Notes under the pieces: model-generated
Seen by the model: only the letters and a program-made list of their open reading frames with translations
The model's database searches: none
What the model was told of the DNA's origin: nothing
Position numbers and translations under genes: made by a program
NCBI GenBank assembly: GCA_015179045.1
Contig: WHUZ01000187.1
Span: 1 to 41,521, forward strand
DNA: 41,521 nucleotides
Source: Kalaharituber pfeilii
Lineage: Eukaryota > Ascomycota > Pezizomycetes > Pezizales > Pezizaceae
Direction: 5' to 3'
Shown here: in pieces, positions 1-12,030 of the stretch
Layout of the letters: every line of letters starts with the position of its first letter
Numbering within the stretch: the first letter of the stretch is position 1

Positions 1-160
1 AATGCTTAATGTACTCAACATGCTTAACATACTTAACATGCTCCATGTATTCTACAATTCCAAGTCTCATATGTGTGCCCAATATACCCAATGGTATGAA
101 GATAGTCAGTTCACTCAATTTGGCAATATCGCAGCATGACTGAACTGCCCTGGTTAGTAC
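1..160 (+). repeat. Dispersed repeat family D1, copy 1
   Basis: AT-rich stretch with iterated words such as ACTCAACATACTTAAC, followed by a conserved patch around 'caatttggcaatat'. The same combination recurs at about 30120-30375 in the same orientation and, reverse-complemented, at about 35950-36345. No terminal repeats, poly(A) or coding potential were seen. It is cut by the window edge, so its true limit is unknown. Confidence 0.5.
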
Positions 161-759
161 ATTATAGAATTGAAATTAAGTTTATAGTATTAAAAAGGGG
201 TGGAGCCAGATATGTACTGGGCTCTCCTTGAGTTACTGAATTGAGTGCTGGTGAGGTTGCTTGGGCCTCCATTGGGTCTCGTATAGGTTGCTAAATTCGG
301 AGGTGATTCTACAGAACGAGGGGTTAGAAAGTCGCTCATACTAAATTTCAGTTGCAGGTTAGGTGTAGGCCAGAGGTATTTTCTTTCAAACTTTGGCATG
401 TGGCATGAATTAAACTCAAGTTGGCTACTTGTTTTCTATCCTAGCATGGGTATATCTAATGCTACTCACAAATGGGTTTTTTTTTTGGCGATGCCAACTA
501 AAAGTGCTTTGACGCTAGCCTAAATAAAAATCAGTAAGATATACATTATACATATTTTGCTTTTTATCATATTGTGGCCATTGCTTTATACCCGTGCACA
601 TTTTGTCTATATGAAATATGCTAAAACTGGCTCATCGCGAGTGCTTATAAAGTTGATTGAAAATAAAGTCCTTGTACCTATAGAAAACAGCCCATTTCGT
701 ATATGTCAAATACGTCTGAAAATTGCTATCACTATAGTCTGGCATTACCGCTAAACTGA
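161..759. other. No feature recognised
   Basis: AT-rich sequence with no ORF that resembles a protein family, no obvious tandem period and no terminal inverted repeats. The short ORFs here have compositions expected by chance. Confidence 0.5.
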
Positions 760-950
760 AACCACTGAAATACTACTGACAAGTTTCTCCTGTCAAGCCT
801 CTGCCGTTTACAGCTTGAGAAACTACTGTTACCCTAAACTGGTAGTATCCGTTAGCAGCACCAGCTCACCGCCACATGACAATTGGAGCTCAGCTTGTAC
901 TCTTGCATTGGTATAGCTATATATATCTAATGCTGAAATGGCTGGTGAGT
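760..950 (+). repeat. Dispersed repeat family D2, copy 1
   Basis: About 190 bp that aligns by eye with 18530-18722 in the same orientation, sharing for example 'gtgacaattggagctcagc' and 'gagaa(a/g)ctactrttaccc'. Its first part also matches 15580-15740 reverse-complemented. It looks like an old interspersed repeat. No TSD was identified. Confidence 0.6.
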
Positions 951-2159
951 TTATCTGCAAGAAAATTTTTCATGTCCCAAGGTATTATATGCATCAGATG
1001 CACCAATGCCATAGGACGTCAGCTGCTTTACACAGTGACATACCCTTTTTACATACAGGGTCCGGATGCCACTCTGAATCGGCTCACCTCTGCAACGGGG
1101 GAGTATTTACTGTGGTATCCAGTGATTCGGAATTTTTATATTATACATTACAAATTTAGAGGTATATTATTAACTACAACCCGGACAACCCTATATTGTA
1201 AACTCCAGCTTTCAAGTGTCTTCATTCTGAACTACAAATCAATTTTACCTCCGTTCTCAACAACAGCTTCGATCGGGTTATGTTTTCAACTACATGTTGA
1301 ATTTGCTGATGTTTTCAATGTTCCGACACAAACTGTATTATGTTACTGAAGTTGAAATTCCTTGTAGACACAGCATGTCGGATGTTCGACCTTAGAAACG
1401 TTAGATCTCCTTCTCAATGTACACTATCTTTCATAGTGTTATAGAATGTTCTATTAACGTAAGTAATACAAGACTCCCAAAATACGAAATTCGGGATATT
1501 CGACGTGTACAATAAGTACAAGTTCGTGCCTTATTTTCAGTCCGATGTAGTGGTTACTAAGCAACCTTTTATAAATATAATAGATGATATTGTACTTATA
1601 GTCACTTGGATAGATATTTCCGCCTCTTATTCACAACACGGCATACTTTCAATACAAGACATAAAGACTAGGAGACAATAAACAATCATGAAAGTAAGAA
1701 ATAGTAATAAAGGAGGAAGAAACAAGTAGAAAGTGACACAAAGTAGACACAACACATGGTTTCACCATCAGTTTGCAGAAAACAAGACATTAAACAACTA
1801 GAGACAAGAGATAATTAGGAACAAGAGAGAAAAGGACATATCAGAGAACATGCAGAGAAAAGGAGGTGACAGAGATAAAGAAATCAAAAAAATGAGAAAA
1901 GCCGGGAAAGCAAAGCCAGGAAAGCAAAGCCGGGAAAGCAAGGCCTGATATAATGTGTCGGTACAGTGCACTAGTCCTGATACTGCGTATCCTGCTCAGT
2001 GGACGTATTACTTTGGGCTGGGGTTGCCTGTCGTATAGTGGTAGGCTGATCCCTACAGAGGCAGCAATTGAATAGCCGCTCTCTTAACTCTATTTCATAC
2101 TGATCCATATTGCCCACCACACTATACACCATCATCTCCTAGTCTATAGGCCTTGTTTT
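951..2159. other. No gene recognised; short GGAAAGCAAAGCC repeat
   Basis: Mostly AT-rich unique-looking sequence. At about 1900-1950 a 15-bp word (gccgggaaagcaaag) is repeated three times. The longest ORF (876-1349, +) starts inside the D2 repeat and has no recognisable domain, so it is not called as a gene. Confidence 0.45.
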
Positions 2160-3395
2160 TCAGAGAAGCCAATCCTTCACCTCTGCCTTTACATTCACCA
2201 CAATGAGATCTTGGACCTGGTCTGAATGGTCCTCCCAGGCCTTGATAAGGCAGTCGTAAATGGCTTGCCGCATGTTAGTAACCCTCCTTGTAATGTCGGA
2301 TTTGTACTTACAAAAGGCAGTTTCAAATTTGAACTCAATGCTGGTTTGGTTGAAAGTTCCAAGACTCCATGCCTTTAGACAATGCTGTATCACGCTGGCT
2401 ACCAGGCAGATGAATTGTTTGTTTATTCTATCTAGGAATTCGGGGTCAATATTGCCCCGCATTTTTGTACCCACAAAGTACTTATTCCAGATTAGCTCAA
2501 TAATTTCTTCGGTTATGAACTGATTTTCCATTCTCTATGAGAGTAAGCATCACTTCAACCACTTGTTGCGTTAGAGTATCTACCATATGACATTTCCCCT
2601 CATATACAAAATGGTCATGGAGTAGCAACTCCTTCACTTTGGTGACTTTTGTCTCTGCTGAGAGATGGTTAAGTTCATACAGATTCATCACTATATCTCA
2701 GCATTCATATACCAACTGTAATCTCACTCTCGAATAGATGCTCTTGAGCTACAGGATGTCAGCAATTATTCTAGTCCTGTTGGAATAAGATGTATTAACT
2801 TACATGTGAATCAATGGGTTTAGTTTTAACTTTATACTCACCTAGCCTATCCCGAGCCATACCCCATGATTCTTCAAGCATGTCTACTACTTCACCAGCA
2901 CTTAATAGTGGACGATCGAAAAGTGTTAAATTCCTGATAATCTCCTCCGTCCGGATTGCTAACCCTTGATATGTGGCTGGAATGCTGGAAAATGCTTGAG
3001 ATCAGACCCCTCTATGAGATTGTCATTGAAGTGGGTTGTGAGAGTTAATCTCTACCCCAGAATCTTGTTGAGATTCCTCTGCATTGGATTCCGGCTCCTC
3101 TTTGTCGTTGAGATCTTGACTTAGGTTCTCTATTCCCTAATGTCTACCGTCATCGCTTGGATCACATTCATCCAGAATTATCTATCAAATAAGTGAGTTT
3201 AAGGATTTATCAAGAGATAGAGCATTTTAAACTCACCTGTGTGATCAGTCTTTTATCTGTTGCTTTTTTGACCGTAATATGAACCTTCGATTTCTACACT
3301 ATTTTCGCAGAAGATTGTTGCTTCTTGGACTTCTTTACTGGCATACCGTCATCATTTGTCTTGGCTGTCCTTCTAGTGGATATGCTACTAGACAT
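2160..3395 (-). pseudogene. Decayed spliced gene, DUF6532-like C-terminal region
   Basis: Read on the minus strand from an ATG at 3395-3393, the product begins with a basic, Lys/Ser/Thr-rich N-terminus. It is interrupted by two intron-like segments with GTGAGT donors and AG acceptors (3182-3236, 55 bp; 2777-2841, 65 bp). The C-terminal part (2160-2700) is helical and carries a pattern close to fungal DUF6532 proteins: 'FICLVASVIQHCLKAW', then G, then an aromatic-rich 'FKFETAFCKYKSDI'. At least four in-frame stops (for example after KIV in exon 1), one frameshift near 2531 and a doubtful phase across the second intron show it is dead. DUF6532 genes are of unknown function and often multiply in basidiomycete genomes. 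The family match is from memory and moderate; the pseudogene status is clearer. Confidence 0.5.
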
Positions 3396-3664
3396 TTCAG
3401 ATATTGAATTAAGTTTGGTAGTAGATGAGAGGAAAAGAGAAGAATAATAAGGAGCAAACAGAGACTAAGTGGAATGGGTAGAGTACAAGAGAAAAGATTA
3501 TATCCCTTGAGAGTATCCAAACTCTTCGGCCTAGGGTTAAGATTTAGTTACTTTTATACATTTAGAAGACACGTTAGGTACTAATGAGGGGCAATGATTT
3601 ATAACATATATATATATAAGTAAAGAGTTTGCCACTTGATTAGATTTGCCTATGTTACTGGCAC

Positions 3665-4500
3665 ATCGATAGCTTATTGATCTATAAGTACCTGAACCTC
3701 ACCCCCGCGAGATTGCTGACACACAGGAGCATCGACTGGCGCCTGAACTGCTCATCGACTGGCCCCTAAATCTCGAGCCCATGAGGTTACCCATACGAAG
3801 GCACATCGACACCTCATCGATCTATAGGCAGCTGAACCTCGCGCCCACGAGATTGCTGACACGCAGGCACATCGACTGCCGCCTGAACTGCTCATCGACT
3901 GGCCCCTGAATCTCGCCCCTGCGAGGTTGCCCGCATGAAGGTATATTAAAAGCTCATCAATCTATAGGCATCTGAACCTCGCACCCGCGAGATTACTGAC
4001 ATACATGTGCATCGACTGGTGCCTAAACTGCTCATCGACTGGCCACTGAATCTCGCGCCCACGAGGTTGCCCGCACGAAGGCATATCGAAAGCTCATCAA
4101 TCTATAGGCCCCTGAATCTCGCGCCCGCGAGGTTGCCTGCATGAAGGCACATCAACAGCTCATCAATCTATAGGGACCTGAACCTCATGCCCGCGAGATT
4201 GCTGACACACAGGGGCATCGACTGGCACCTGTTCTGAACCTTGTACCCCTGAGCTTGCCTACACGAAGGTGCATTGACAGCTCATCGACAGACACCTGAA
4301 CCTCGCACCCACAAAGTTGCTGGTACAAAGCCGCATCGACATCCTCCTCCATCTCACGCTCGCGAGGTTAACAGCATGGCACGCCGCGCACCCATTGGTC
4401 ATCGACAGGCGCCTGAACCTCGCGAGGCTGGCAGCGCTACATCTCGCACCCGCAAGATTGCTACCACGGTACATGGTACATCGATAGGTTTCAACCTCCT
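3665..4500. repeat. 140-bp satellite with CTCGCG..CGCGAG palindromes
   Basis: Copies of 'ctgaacctcgc' fall at 3692, 3832 and 3972, so the unit is 140 bp. Each unit is a composite of CTGAAxCTCGC blocks and 'catcgactggc' / 'tctataggc' spacers. The motif CTCGCGCCCGCGAG is a hairpin-forming palindrome with a 2-bp centre. The array degenerates after about 4200. It is much more CpG-rich than its flanks. Confidence 0.8.
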
Positions 4501-5015
4501 ACCTACGAGCTCGCTGGCGCTCAATGCATGCAATGTCACTAGATCTGCACCTTGCGTCATTCTCCCACTCGCCAGCCCAGCATGTGGATCTGAAACCTAT
4601 TAATTCCAGACCGACCTCTTCTCACACAACTCTGCATGCTGGTACTTACCTCCCCTCAGCCAACTTCACGTACGTGAGGTAGATTATATGCATCCGTTTG
4701 TAGCCTGCACTGCCGTCTCAACTATATAGTCTCTATAGTCACGTGACTCACTGGCTCCCCTCTTCAGCTTTCTATCACGACTGCGCAGCTTCGCAGGATA
4801 CCGCAAGGTCTATATATACTTTTCATTGCCGCATTGACCTCTACTCTGGGGTAACACAGCTTACACTCCCTTGCCCTACTCATAGGAACTAATCTACTTT
4901 CCAATACCGTCTCCTAATTAGTATTCCGTTACTAGCTATAGCATTCCGATATACATATATTTTGTCTTATAACCTGCCGTACATTTGTAGATCACAACTC
5001 AACTATACAGGACCT
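4501..5015. other. No feature recognised
   Basis: Mixed-composition sequence between the satellite and the LINE insertion. It has short AT-rich segments and no coding pattern or repeat that I could match elsewhere in the window. Confidence 0.4.
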
Positions 5016-5846
5016 AGCGAGTTACATTTTTTTTTTTTTTTTTTTTTTATTTCATTACTCGCATGCCGCCCTGTGGGCTATGGCGAGGTATATATTAAAG
5101 GAAAAAAAAAGCATAACACACTAACTACATTAACTACATGTGATTCCCAAGGTATTCAAAGTGATTCGGGTGGGGTGAGGAGATGTATCGAGCCTACTTC
5201 TTCTCTCTGTCCTGCTCGTACGTCTCCGAATGCAACCATCTTCCTCCAAGCCTGACCTTCCTAGCCTCCCTCTGTATCTTTAGGTATAGAACCACTGAAC
5301 TTGTCTTCTTTCCTTCATCTATCAAAGTGGTCTTTTTCCGGAGTCACTTGATGCCCGTTGTCTCGCCTAACTCCTTATTGTCTGATTCTAGCCATTTCCT
5401 TACCTTGTCGAGGTCTTTTCTCAAGGCGACGCCATGTATGACGAGGCTGTATGTCTTTGTCTAGAGTCGTTCGGGGCGGGGGCGGGGGCGTAGGCTAAGT
5501 CGGGGGAGGTTTGTGCTGGGTGTCAGGGCCGGAGTCGTGGTCGGCGTTGTGGGTGGAGCTGTGGAAGCCGCCGGAGAGTAAGCTTGTGTTGTCTGGGACA
5601 CCGGCTTCTTTCCCTTCCTCTTCCTCCTAGGGGGGGCCGGTTGTAGTGGTGTCGAGGGGCTAAGCCCCAGTGGCTGTGTCGGTGTTGGTACCGCCGGGAT
5701 TTCTATCGGTGGCAAGGTCACTGGAATGTCTAGTGTCCTGATGGGGCTAAGCCCCAGTGCCTGTATCTGTAGCGGGACCGGTTCCGTCTGTATGCTCGTG
5801 ATGGGGGTGAGCCCCAGTGGCTGTGGTTGCTGTGAGCGAGTTACAT
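5016..5846 (-). mobile_element. ORF1-only LINE insertion (copy 1) with 12-bp TSD
   Basis: A discrete retroposed unit on the minus strand. The 12-bp direct repeat agcgagttacat lies at 5016-5027 and again at 5835-5846. Between them, reading from 5834 leftwards, are a 5'-truncated ORF1, a short 3' UTR, the LINE tail motif (ctcgccatagcc...gcatgcgagtaatgaaat, about 5050-5088) and poly(A), seen as poly(T) after 5024. The insert is about 807 bp and holds no ORF2. TSD plus poly(A) is diagnostic of target-primed reverse transcription. Confidence 0.88.
5134..5834 (-). pseudogene. LINE ORF1 (gag-like) protein, 5'-truncated, with nonsense codons
   Basis: One continuous minus-strand frame runs from the element's 5' boundary to a TAG at 5134-5136. 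A Pro/Thr/Ser-rich N-terminal part has a repeated LGLSPI motif and a basic patch (PPRRKRKGKK). It is followed by an RRM-like core containing 'VIHGVALRKDL', 'GKKTSSVVLYL' and 'RLGGRWL', the pattern of the RNA-binding ORF1 proteins of Tad-type LINEs. Three premature stops lie in frame (TAG 5461-5463, TGA 5344-5346, TAG 5194-5196); the TGA replaces a Trp that is present in the copy at 17.8 kb. There is no frameshift. No CCHC zinc knuckles follow the core, although LINE ORF1 proteins usually have them, and no ORF2 follows. The protein would bind LINE RNA as a ribonucleoprotein partner. Confidence 0.75.
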
Positions 5847-6457
5847 GTAAGACTTCCATAAATATGGTTATTTATCCCGAACTGTTGTTAGTAGATGTCC
5901 GCATGCACTTTCCCATACTGGTACTCTTCGACGCTGCTCCAGACATCATGCAGATCTTGTTAATTCAAATTACTAGTATTCATATGCATTTTTATCGCAT
6001 ATAGGCTACAAAATTAGTTTGGAGTTGGAACGAGAACATTTGAGATTTTGGTGACCAGCTAAGTAACAGCCGCCTATCATTTCATTCATAACCATACCAT
6101 AAACTATACAAATGAAGACAACTACGCAGATAGCTTCTAGCAACAAACAGAAAAAGAGTATACTAAGAAACATACATTGAAATTTTAAAGGCTTAAACCA
6201 TTTAGCCACCAACAGCTAACCCACGTACAAGACTACCACTACCCGAGAACCCAAGCAGAGATTCAAAGAAATAAAAAATGTAAACATAGTAAATTCAAAA
6301 TTACTATAATGAAACAAATGTCATGGTAAAGTAAACCTGATATAGCACTAGTACATTAGCATATATGAAAGCAAGAAAACAAAAATGCAAGCAAAACTAT
6401 TCAATTTTGTATACAAATACCAAACCAAATCAGATCAAACCAATCCTCCAGCATCAC
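5847..6457. other. No gene recognised
   Basis: AT-rich interval between the LINE insertion and the 3' end of the minus-strand gene remnant. It could hold that gene's 3' UTR. The small ORFs here have no recognisable features. Confidence 0.4.
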
Positions 6458-9400
6458 TCAATCTTCCTCGCTCTTCGAATCCACCACAGTGATAGGGGCC
6501 GCATTATCTCCGGAATTATCTCCCTCCGAGTCACTTGCTCTTGGACCCAATACTGCTACTACCGTTGTTTAGCTTACAGGATTTTGTCACCTTGAAGCCT
6601 GAATTTTTTGTCGTATACGTGAGAAATTTAATGAGAATTTGGTGACTTCAAACTTTTTGGCTTGGCTTTTACTTCCGACAACTGTAGGAGGACGGCTTGT
6701 CGGAGTGGCGTGAGTTGGAGTAGAGCAACTTGTGGGGGTTGTTGGTTTGCATACAGTGGCCGAAATAACCTCTGAATCGGAATCTTCATTACTTTGTAGC
6801 CTTTACCTCTTTGCCATAGGCTCGAAATCTGGATCTCTGAAGAGATCGTCTACTTCTTCTAATCCTAGTTGACTGTTTGGTATGACGGTTGCGGCTTGTT
6901 TAGCTGAATCAGCTTTGCGGCGCAGATTTTTTCTTATAGGAGTTTTCTTCTCCTTCATTTGTAGGGTTGCTGGGATTTCTGAACCGCGCTTCTCCTTCTT
7001 CGCACGACTCTTCTTCTCCATATGATCCTCCTTCTCTACACGATCCTCCTTCTCTGCACGACTGTCCTCTGCATGACTCTCCATCTCCATACCACTCTCC
7101 TTTTCCGCCCTGCTATTCTCCGTCCTGCCATTTTCCTCCACGCAACAAGTCCTCCCGTGGCCAACCGACCCCAGCCCCTGGTTATCATCGGTGCCGACCC
7201 CCCTCCGGCAGTGGTTTGAGCTTTTAGCGAGATAGACAGAGCTTCCTTATTGACCTTGCAGGAACGTGCATTGAGGGATACTGAAGGTCCATTGAGGAGC
7301 GTTGCAGCTGTGTTGATAGGTGCCGGAGAGGAATCGGGAACCACGACGGGGCTCGCCGGAGAAATATTGGGCCTGGGAGCAGCCTTCACAGAGCTCTTCG
7401 TACGCTGAAGTAACTCCTCCGTCTTGCTTTCGATCTCGTTCTCGACCTCAATATCCCCGAAGAGTGCTTCCCCAATCCGATTGCTGTAAGCAGGCCCTCT
7501 ACTAATGTAATTGCTTCCTCTAGTGAGTCACACCCTACCGGGAAATAGCACTCTAGATTTTGGGCATCTGTGGGTCCCTGCTTAGCCAGTTTCAGAAAGC
7601 GCTTTGTAATACCCCTAATAAACTCTGCATAAGTTGCATGGAGCTTAGTCTTAAGCTGGGTTAACTCCCGCTCTTGGGGTTTTCACATGTTCGACTTCCA
7701 TATTGTTGTCATCTGCTTGACATTTTTAGCCACCAAGCTGTCCAAAGATGCTATATTATTATCCTGTTTGCTCGTCCTTGCTCTTTTCGGTTTGGTTTTG
7801 GGGGTGTCTGATGTCGGCGGTGATATTTGCGACTTCGGAGGAGCCGTAAGCTTGTAAATACAATCTTGCATCATTCGTCAGATTGAATGTAGCCAATTTG
7901 AAGCGTACTGTGTTTTACCTCAAAGAACTTTGTCTCCAAATCTTTGACCACCGGATAAACCATAGAGCCTAAGGTACTCACTAATGCAAGCCCCAGCCGC
8001 GCCCAACCCATTAGTTGCATGAATCGTATGCGATAGCTGCCGAATTCTGCTATAGTGGCTATATTGAGATTCTCAAAGTTGAAGTCGTCAGGATAATGGC
8101 TACGATTCGAGATATCCCATGCAGAAGTTTTTCCATTTCTTCTTCTACCTCACCCTCAGGCTCAAATTTCCCGCTGATGATGCGTGTAGTAAGAAGCTCC
8201 TGAATTATTTCCTCTGAACTGAGTTTCTTCGAGGCAGATCGTCCTTCGTCCATCGCATTGGGTTTATACCAGTGACAAACCTGGGACATAAGAAGGCTAA
8301 GAGTCGTTCCTATAAATCAGCCTACAATCACAAAGTCTTTAAACAGATAGATGGGGCGATCCAGTAGAGTGGTTCCCAAGAAAGTACAGCTGGCATCATA
8401 ATCGGCATCCGACAATCTAACCAATAAAGTTGGATTTCTCTGACCATTGCTGGAGTAGTATAGGTCATGGACAGAGTCTTGTGAGCGCAGAATTGAAAGG
8501 GTTGTTAAAGTTTTCAGCGTGGTGGTATCTAGAGCATCGGGAGAGCCTTGTGAAATGCCTTGTAGTAGACTGAAAGTGCTTGACAATATTCCTTCCCAAA
8601 ATTAAAAAATTTAACTAGCAGTCAGCAATGAACAATTTCATCAATACTAGGTGGTGGAATCATACCCAACAGATTCGTTTTTGGCGTAATGGGAAGTCGA
8701 AATCCTGGGCGTGGAAGGTCTCATAATACGGAGGGTACTCTAGATACTTCGTGATTGTATCCTTCCATTCACTAGTATATACCCGACAAAAGCATTCTGT
8801 CACTTTGGTGTTCAAACAGCTGTCCTTGAATTGTGAGGCTCATGTGAGCATGACTTCTCGCTTTCTCTACTCGATCTGGCCTGAGAACTCCGTGATCCCA
8901 GCATCAGCATTTAGCCATTTCTTCCAAATATTGGCCTCACTGTCCGAAAGATGCGCGTCATCGGGATTAAGATGTCATCGGGATTAAGACCAAGTAGCTC
9001 AAGGAGGAATTGTTCTTCTAGGCGGATTTTGATGCTGTCTATTGCAAGTGCAGTCCAGTGGACTTTTGATAAAAGTTATCGCTCTAGCTCAGGTTTTTGA
9101 AAGTTCTTGTGCTGACAATTCCGACCGGGTCAGAGCGTAAAGTGCGTGCAGGTGATGCATACCTATGATTCAGTATATAAGATGAGTGTCACAAGCAGAG
9201 AAGATGGAGATAACTTAATTACTAGCTTGTACCTCCATTTTAGTTCCAGTGATAGCATAGAAGCGCTGCACAATTAGGACATCCGGAGACATGGCACTGC
9301 GCTTAGTGATGGTAACATTTTTATGCAATGCCCATTCTTACAACTTCTTTCCATCTACAAGCACGATAATATAGTGTCGAAAATCGTCATTCAAACAGCC

Positions 9401-9722
9401 TTTCGTTTGGAACGTCTTGACCATTTCCGTGACATGGCTAGGTTTAATTTTGCGTTAGTGGGTTTCTGCATTGGAGTAAAAATTTTTAGTACTATATCAA
9501 CAATTAGCAACCTTCGGAAGAGTACACCTACCGCGTGACCATTGAAAGTCGAGGTCCTCCCACCAGACCTTTATAGGCCCAATGATCATGTGGTCTAATT
9601 GTTGTACTGCACTCTCACCTAAGTAGTTGCTGAAAGTCCGATGAGTCAAAGTGGAGAAAGTTGAGTTTGAGGGATGAGTAGAGTGAGGGGTATGAGACTA
9701 AGAGTGAGGGATGGTTCTCCAT
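6458..9722 (-). pseudogene. Unrecognised multi-exon gene remnant
   Basis: Several minus-strand blocks have protein-like composition and run in order. At 9722-9550 the product includes 'GPIKVWWEDLDFQWSR'. At 9450-9240 it has 'TKGCLNDDFRHYIIVLVDG'. At 9070-8690 it has 'KVHWTALAIDSIKIRLEEQF' and later 'EWKDTITKYLEYPPYYETF'. At 8586-7930 it has 'LLDRPIYLFKDFVIVG' and 'GSYRIRFMQLMGWARLGLAL'. At 7874-7505 it has 'LHATYAEFIRGITKRFLKLA'. At 7389-6803 there is a charged Glu/Lys repeat region, and the C-terminus is Ser/Asp-rich, ending at a TGA at 6458-6460. Blocks are separated by intron-like gaps, stops and frameshifts, including a 17-bp tandem duplication near 8960-8992. I do not recognise the family. 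The charged repeats and acidic tail hint at a nuclear protein. Exon limits are approximate, and two adjacent genes are possible. Confidence 0.4.
8956..8992. repeat. 17-bp tandem duplication inside the gene remnant
   Basis: The word gatgtcatcgggattaa occurs in almost immediate direct repeat. On the minus strand the second copy shifts the frame between '..LLGLNPDD' and 'AHLSDSEANIWKKWL', so it looks like a replication-slippage lesion that broke the gene. Confidence 0.6.
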
Positions 9723-11863
9723 GGGACGTACGCTGACCAGGGAAATGTGTACAACGGAAGTCCCTGAATTGCAATGCCAAGACAATTAGTCAGGTGCGTA
9801 TTCTTAGCAACCACTTACCTAAATTGGCGAGGCCCCCTGATGCAGAATTGGGTAAGTACTGTCTGTACTAAAGCACTGTTTGGTATTCTCATCACTACTA
9901 CTTACCTAGTAGCTGTTTGTGTATTTTGATATATGAGTATTGTCGGTTAGGAATGAGACTAAGCAAGGATTATAACGTCATCGCTCGGGAGCTTGGAGTT
10001 GCAGGAAGGATAATCTCGGAAGCTGGGGTACATAGATACATAATGTATCGATCCCTGTACTACAACACTTCAACCCTGGTAATGTAATGCTAGCCTGGTC
10101 GCACAACCTTAGGGTAGGGCCACATTATTACCTTGACATACTTCGTATACTTGTAGTCTCGACACCACATCCTTGGACTAAACAAAATGCCAGAATAGGC
10201 AATTTTACATGTTCGGTATCTTAGGGTTATACAAGTCAACTAGACGATGTGAGCATATAACTGCTCTACTTAACTCTGAAAATATCTATAGGCATTAATA
10301 GTTGGTAAGAGCCAACTTAGTACTGGAGTCCTAATCTCGCGCACGCCAGCCTCTTGGTTGGGGATATAACATCACACTCAGCGCGTTCATGTTCGAGCCT
10401 GCATGAATCCAATACTACAGTTGTTCTCGAGAACAACACTGGTTACGAGACTAGTACTTTGTTCAAACTTTAGGAATTTCATCCGTACATAGAGATAGTA
10501 TAACGCGTATTCAAGCACCAATTTTCTGGTATCTAGCATAACTTGGCGCGACGTGAAGTAACACATACCTCCATCATGGAACTATATAATTGGTAGAAGT
10601 TCTGGTGGGAGTCTTTCAAAATACAAATCCCGTTAGCATTATGTAAATAGGTTCTTATCGCAAGCTGGGTAGAGACTAGAAATATATATTAACACAAGTA
10701 CAAGTATGTATATATGAATTTCTGCTTCCGCCAAGTAATTTAGTTTCACTAAAGTGTGAAGTACATGCACACGCTTTTAGCATGTTGCACCACCACAAGT
10801 AAGATTGACCCTAGTCTCTCCAGACCGAACCACAACAAATTTCATAACACAAAACAAGCCCCAATAACATGAAGGTCTCACAAGCACCCTAGTTCTCGAG
10901 TTGGAACGGAAAAAACGAAGCCACATTAAGTATAGTTCACGGTCACGCTCAAACATGTACTCCGTACAAGGAAGTGTTCGTGTCAAAACATGACATCCGC
11001 TACCCGTGTTGAGCTGTCTATCAACATCTGCTACCCGTATGTTGCTGTTACTAATAGATACGTTTCTTCCTGTTACTATTACTAATGGATACGTTCATTT
11101 TGTTACTGTTACTAATGGATACGTTTCTTCTGACTGCTGTTTCGTCTGTTTGTTGGTTGCTGTTCTGTTCTTTCATTTAACATACACATGATCTATACTC
11201 CGTTGCTATTATGTGTCTGAATCATACAATAATGCCACAGTACCAACTTCACGCCATAGCGCTTAGTTGCAAGCCATGCATTCCATTACTTCCACACCTG
11301 CCTGATATGTTACACCTGCCTGTCTAGTCATGGTTCTGCAGTCACGTCATGCAATGCTCAGGGTGACTGGCTACTTCTACTTTTTTGCATTGCGTAGTAT
11401 TGATTTTTGACAAATTTTATATAGGCTTTCCAAATATGTACAGGAATCCAATTCAACATATGCAGATTAGTCTATTTTCTGCATGTTGGAGGAGCCAATT
11501 CTCTAGTCTCATAACCAGCCAAGCCTCAACATTTTTAACATGTGCAAAATGGTATAAAATCGGATGAACTCTAGGCTTCACTTTCTTATCTAGTCGGAAA
11601 ACTTCTAGTGTCATGCCAAGAAGAGGAAAATTTTTATACTTATTAGATACATGTGCAACGAGCCAATTATGACATATTTAACATGCGTCGTGACCGATGT
11701 GAGTACTATTTTACCTGGCCTTGGCAAATGCCTTGACAGATGCATGGTAAGCCATTTTTAACATATGCAAAATAGTCTGTTTTATGGCCTGCCCGGCAGT
11801 TAATGCCTTGCATAGTAATTTTTTTGTTTGTTTTTTAACATCGTCATTTAAATTGTGCGGCTG
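9723..11863. other. Long gene-free interval
   Basis: No protein family, RNA gene or long repeat recognised. Small local patterns only: GAGTGAGGGAT words at 9665-9715, three copies of 'ttactaatrgatacgtt' at 11045-11130, and degenerate members of the 58-bp repeat ('acatgtgcaaaatgg', 'catgtgcaacgagcc') at about 11450-11790. ORFs in this interval look random. Confidence 0.5.
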
Positions 11864-12007
11864 CAAAGGTGCGTTGCCATTGCACTGCAAAGGTGCGTTG
11901 CTATTGCACTGCAAAGGTGCGTTGCCATTGCACTGCAAAGGTGCGTTGCCATTGCACTGCAAAGGTGCGTTGCCATTGCACTGCAAAGGTGCGCTGCCAT
12001 TGCTCTG
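11864..12007. repeat. 24-bp minisatellite, 6 units
   Basis: Six nearly identical units built on 'aaaggtgcgttgccattgca' plus 'ctgc' (24 bp, 144 bp in all). Because 24 is a multiple of three, ORFs stay open on both strands, which explains the repetitive peptides NGNAPLQC and LHCKGALP. Single or double copies of the same word reappear at 16990-17100, 18955-18995, 22310-22350, 24495-24640 and 33310-33375. Confidence 0.9.
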
Positions 12008-12030
12008 AAGAAATGGATCCGCCACGTATG

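Noticed and set aside
876..1349. 157-codon forward ORF
   Set aside because: Its start lies in dispersed repeat D2, it has no recognisable domain or clear codon bias, and D2 copies elsewhere do not keep the frame.
5461..5859. Stand-alone Pro-rich 132-codon ORF
   Set aside because: It is the N-terminal part of the LINE ORF1 copy ending at a nonsense codon (5461), and its apparent start lies in the flanking TSD, not in the element.
10380..10420. Possible tRNA B-box word (atgttcgagcct)
   Set aside because: No matching A box or cloverleaf stems could be drawn around it. No other tRNA candidate was found by eye.
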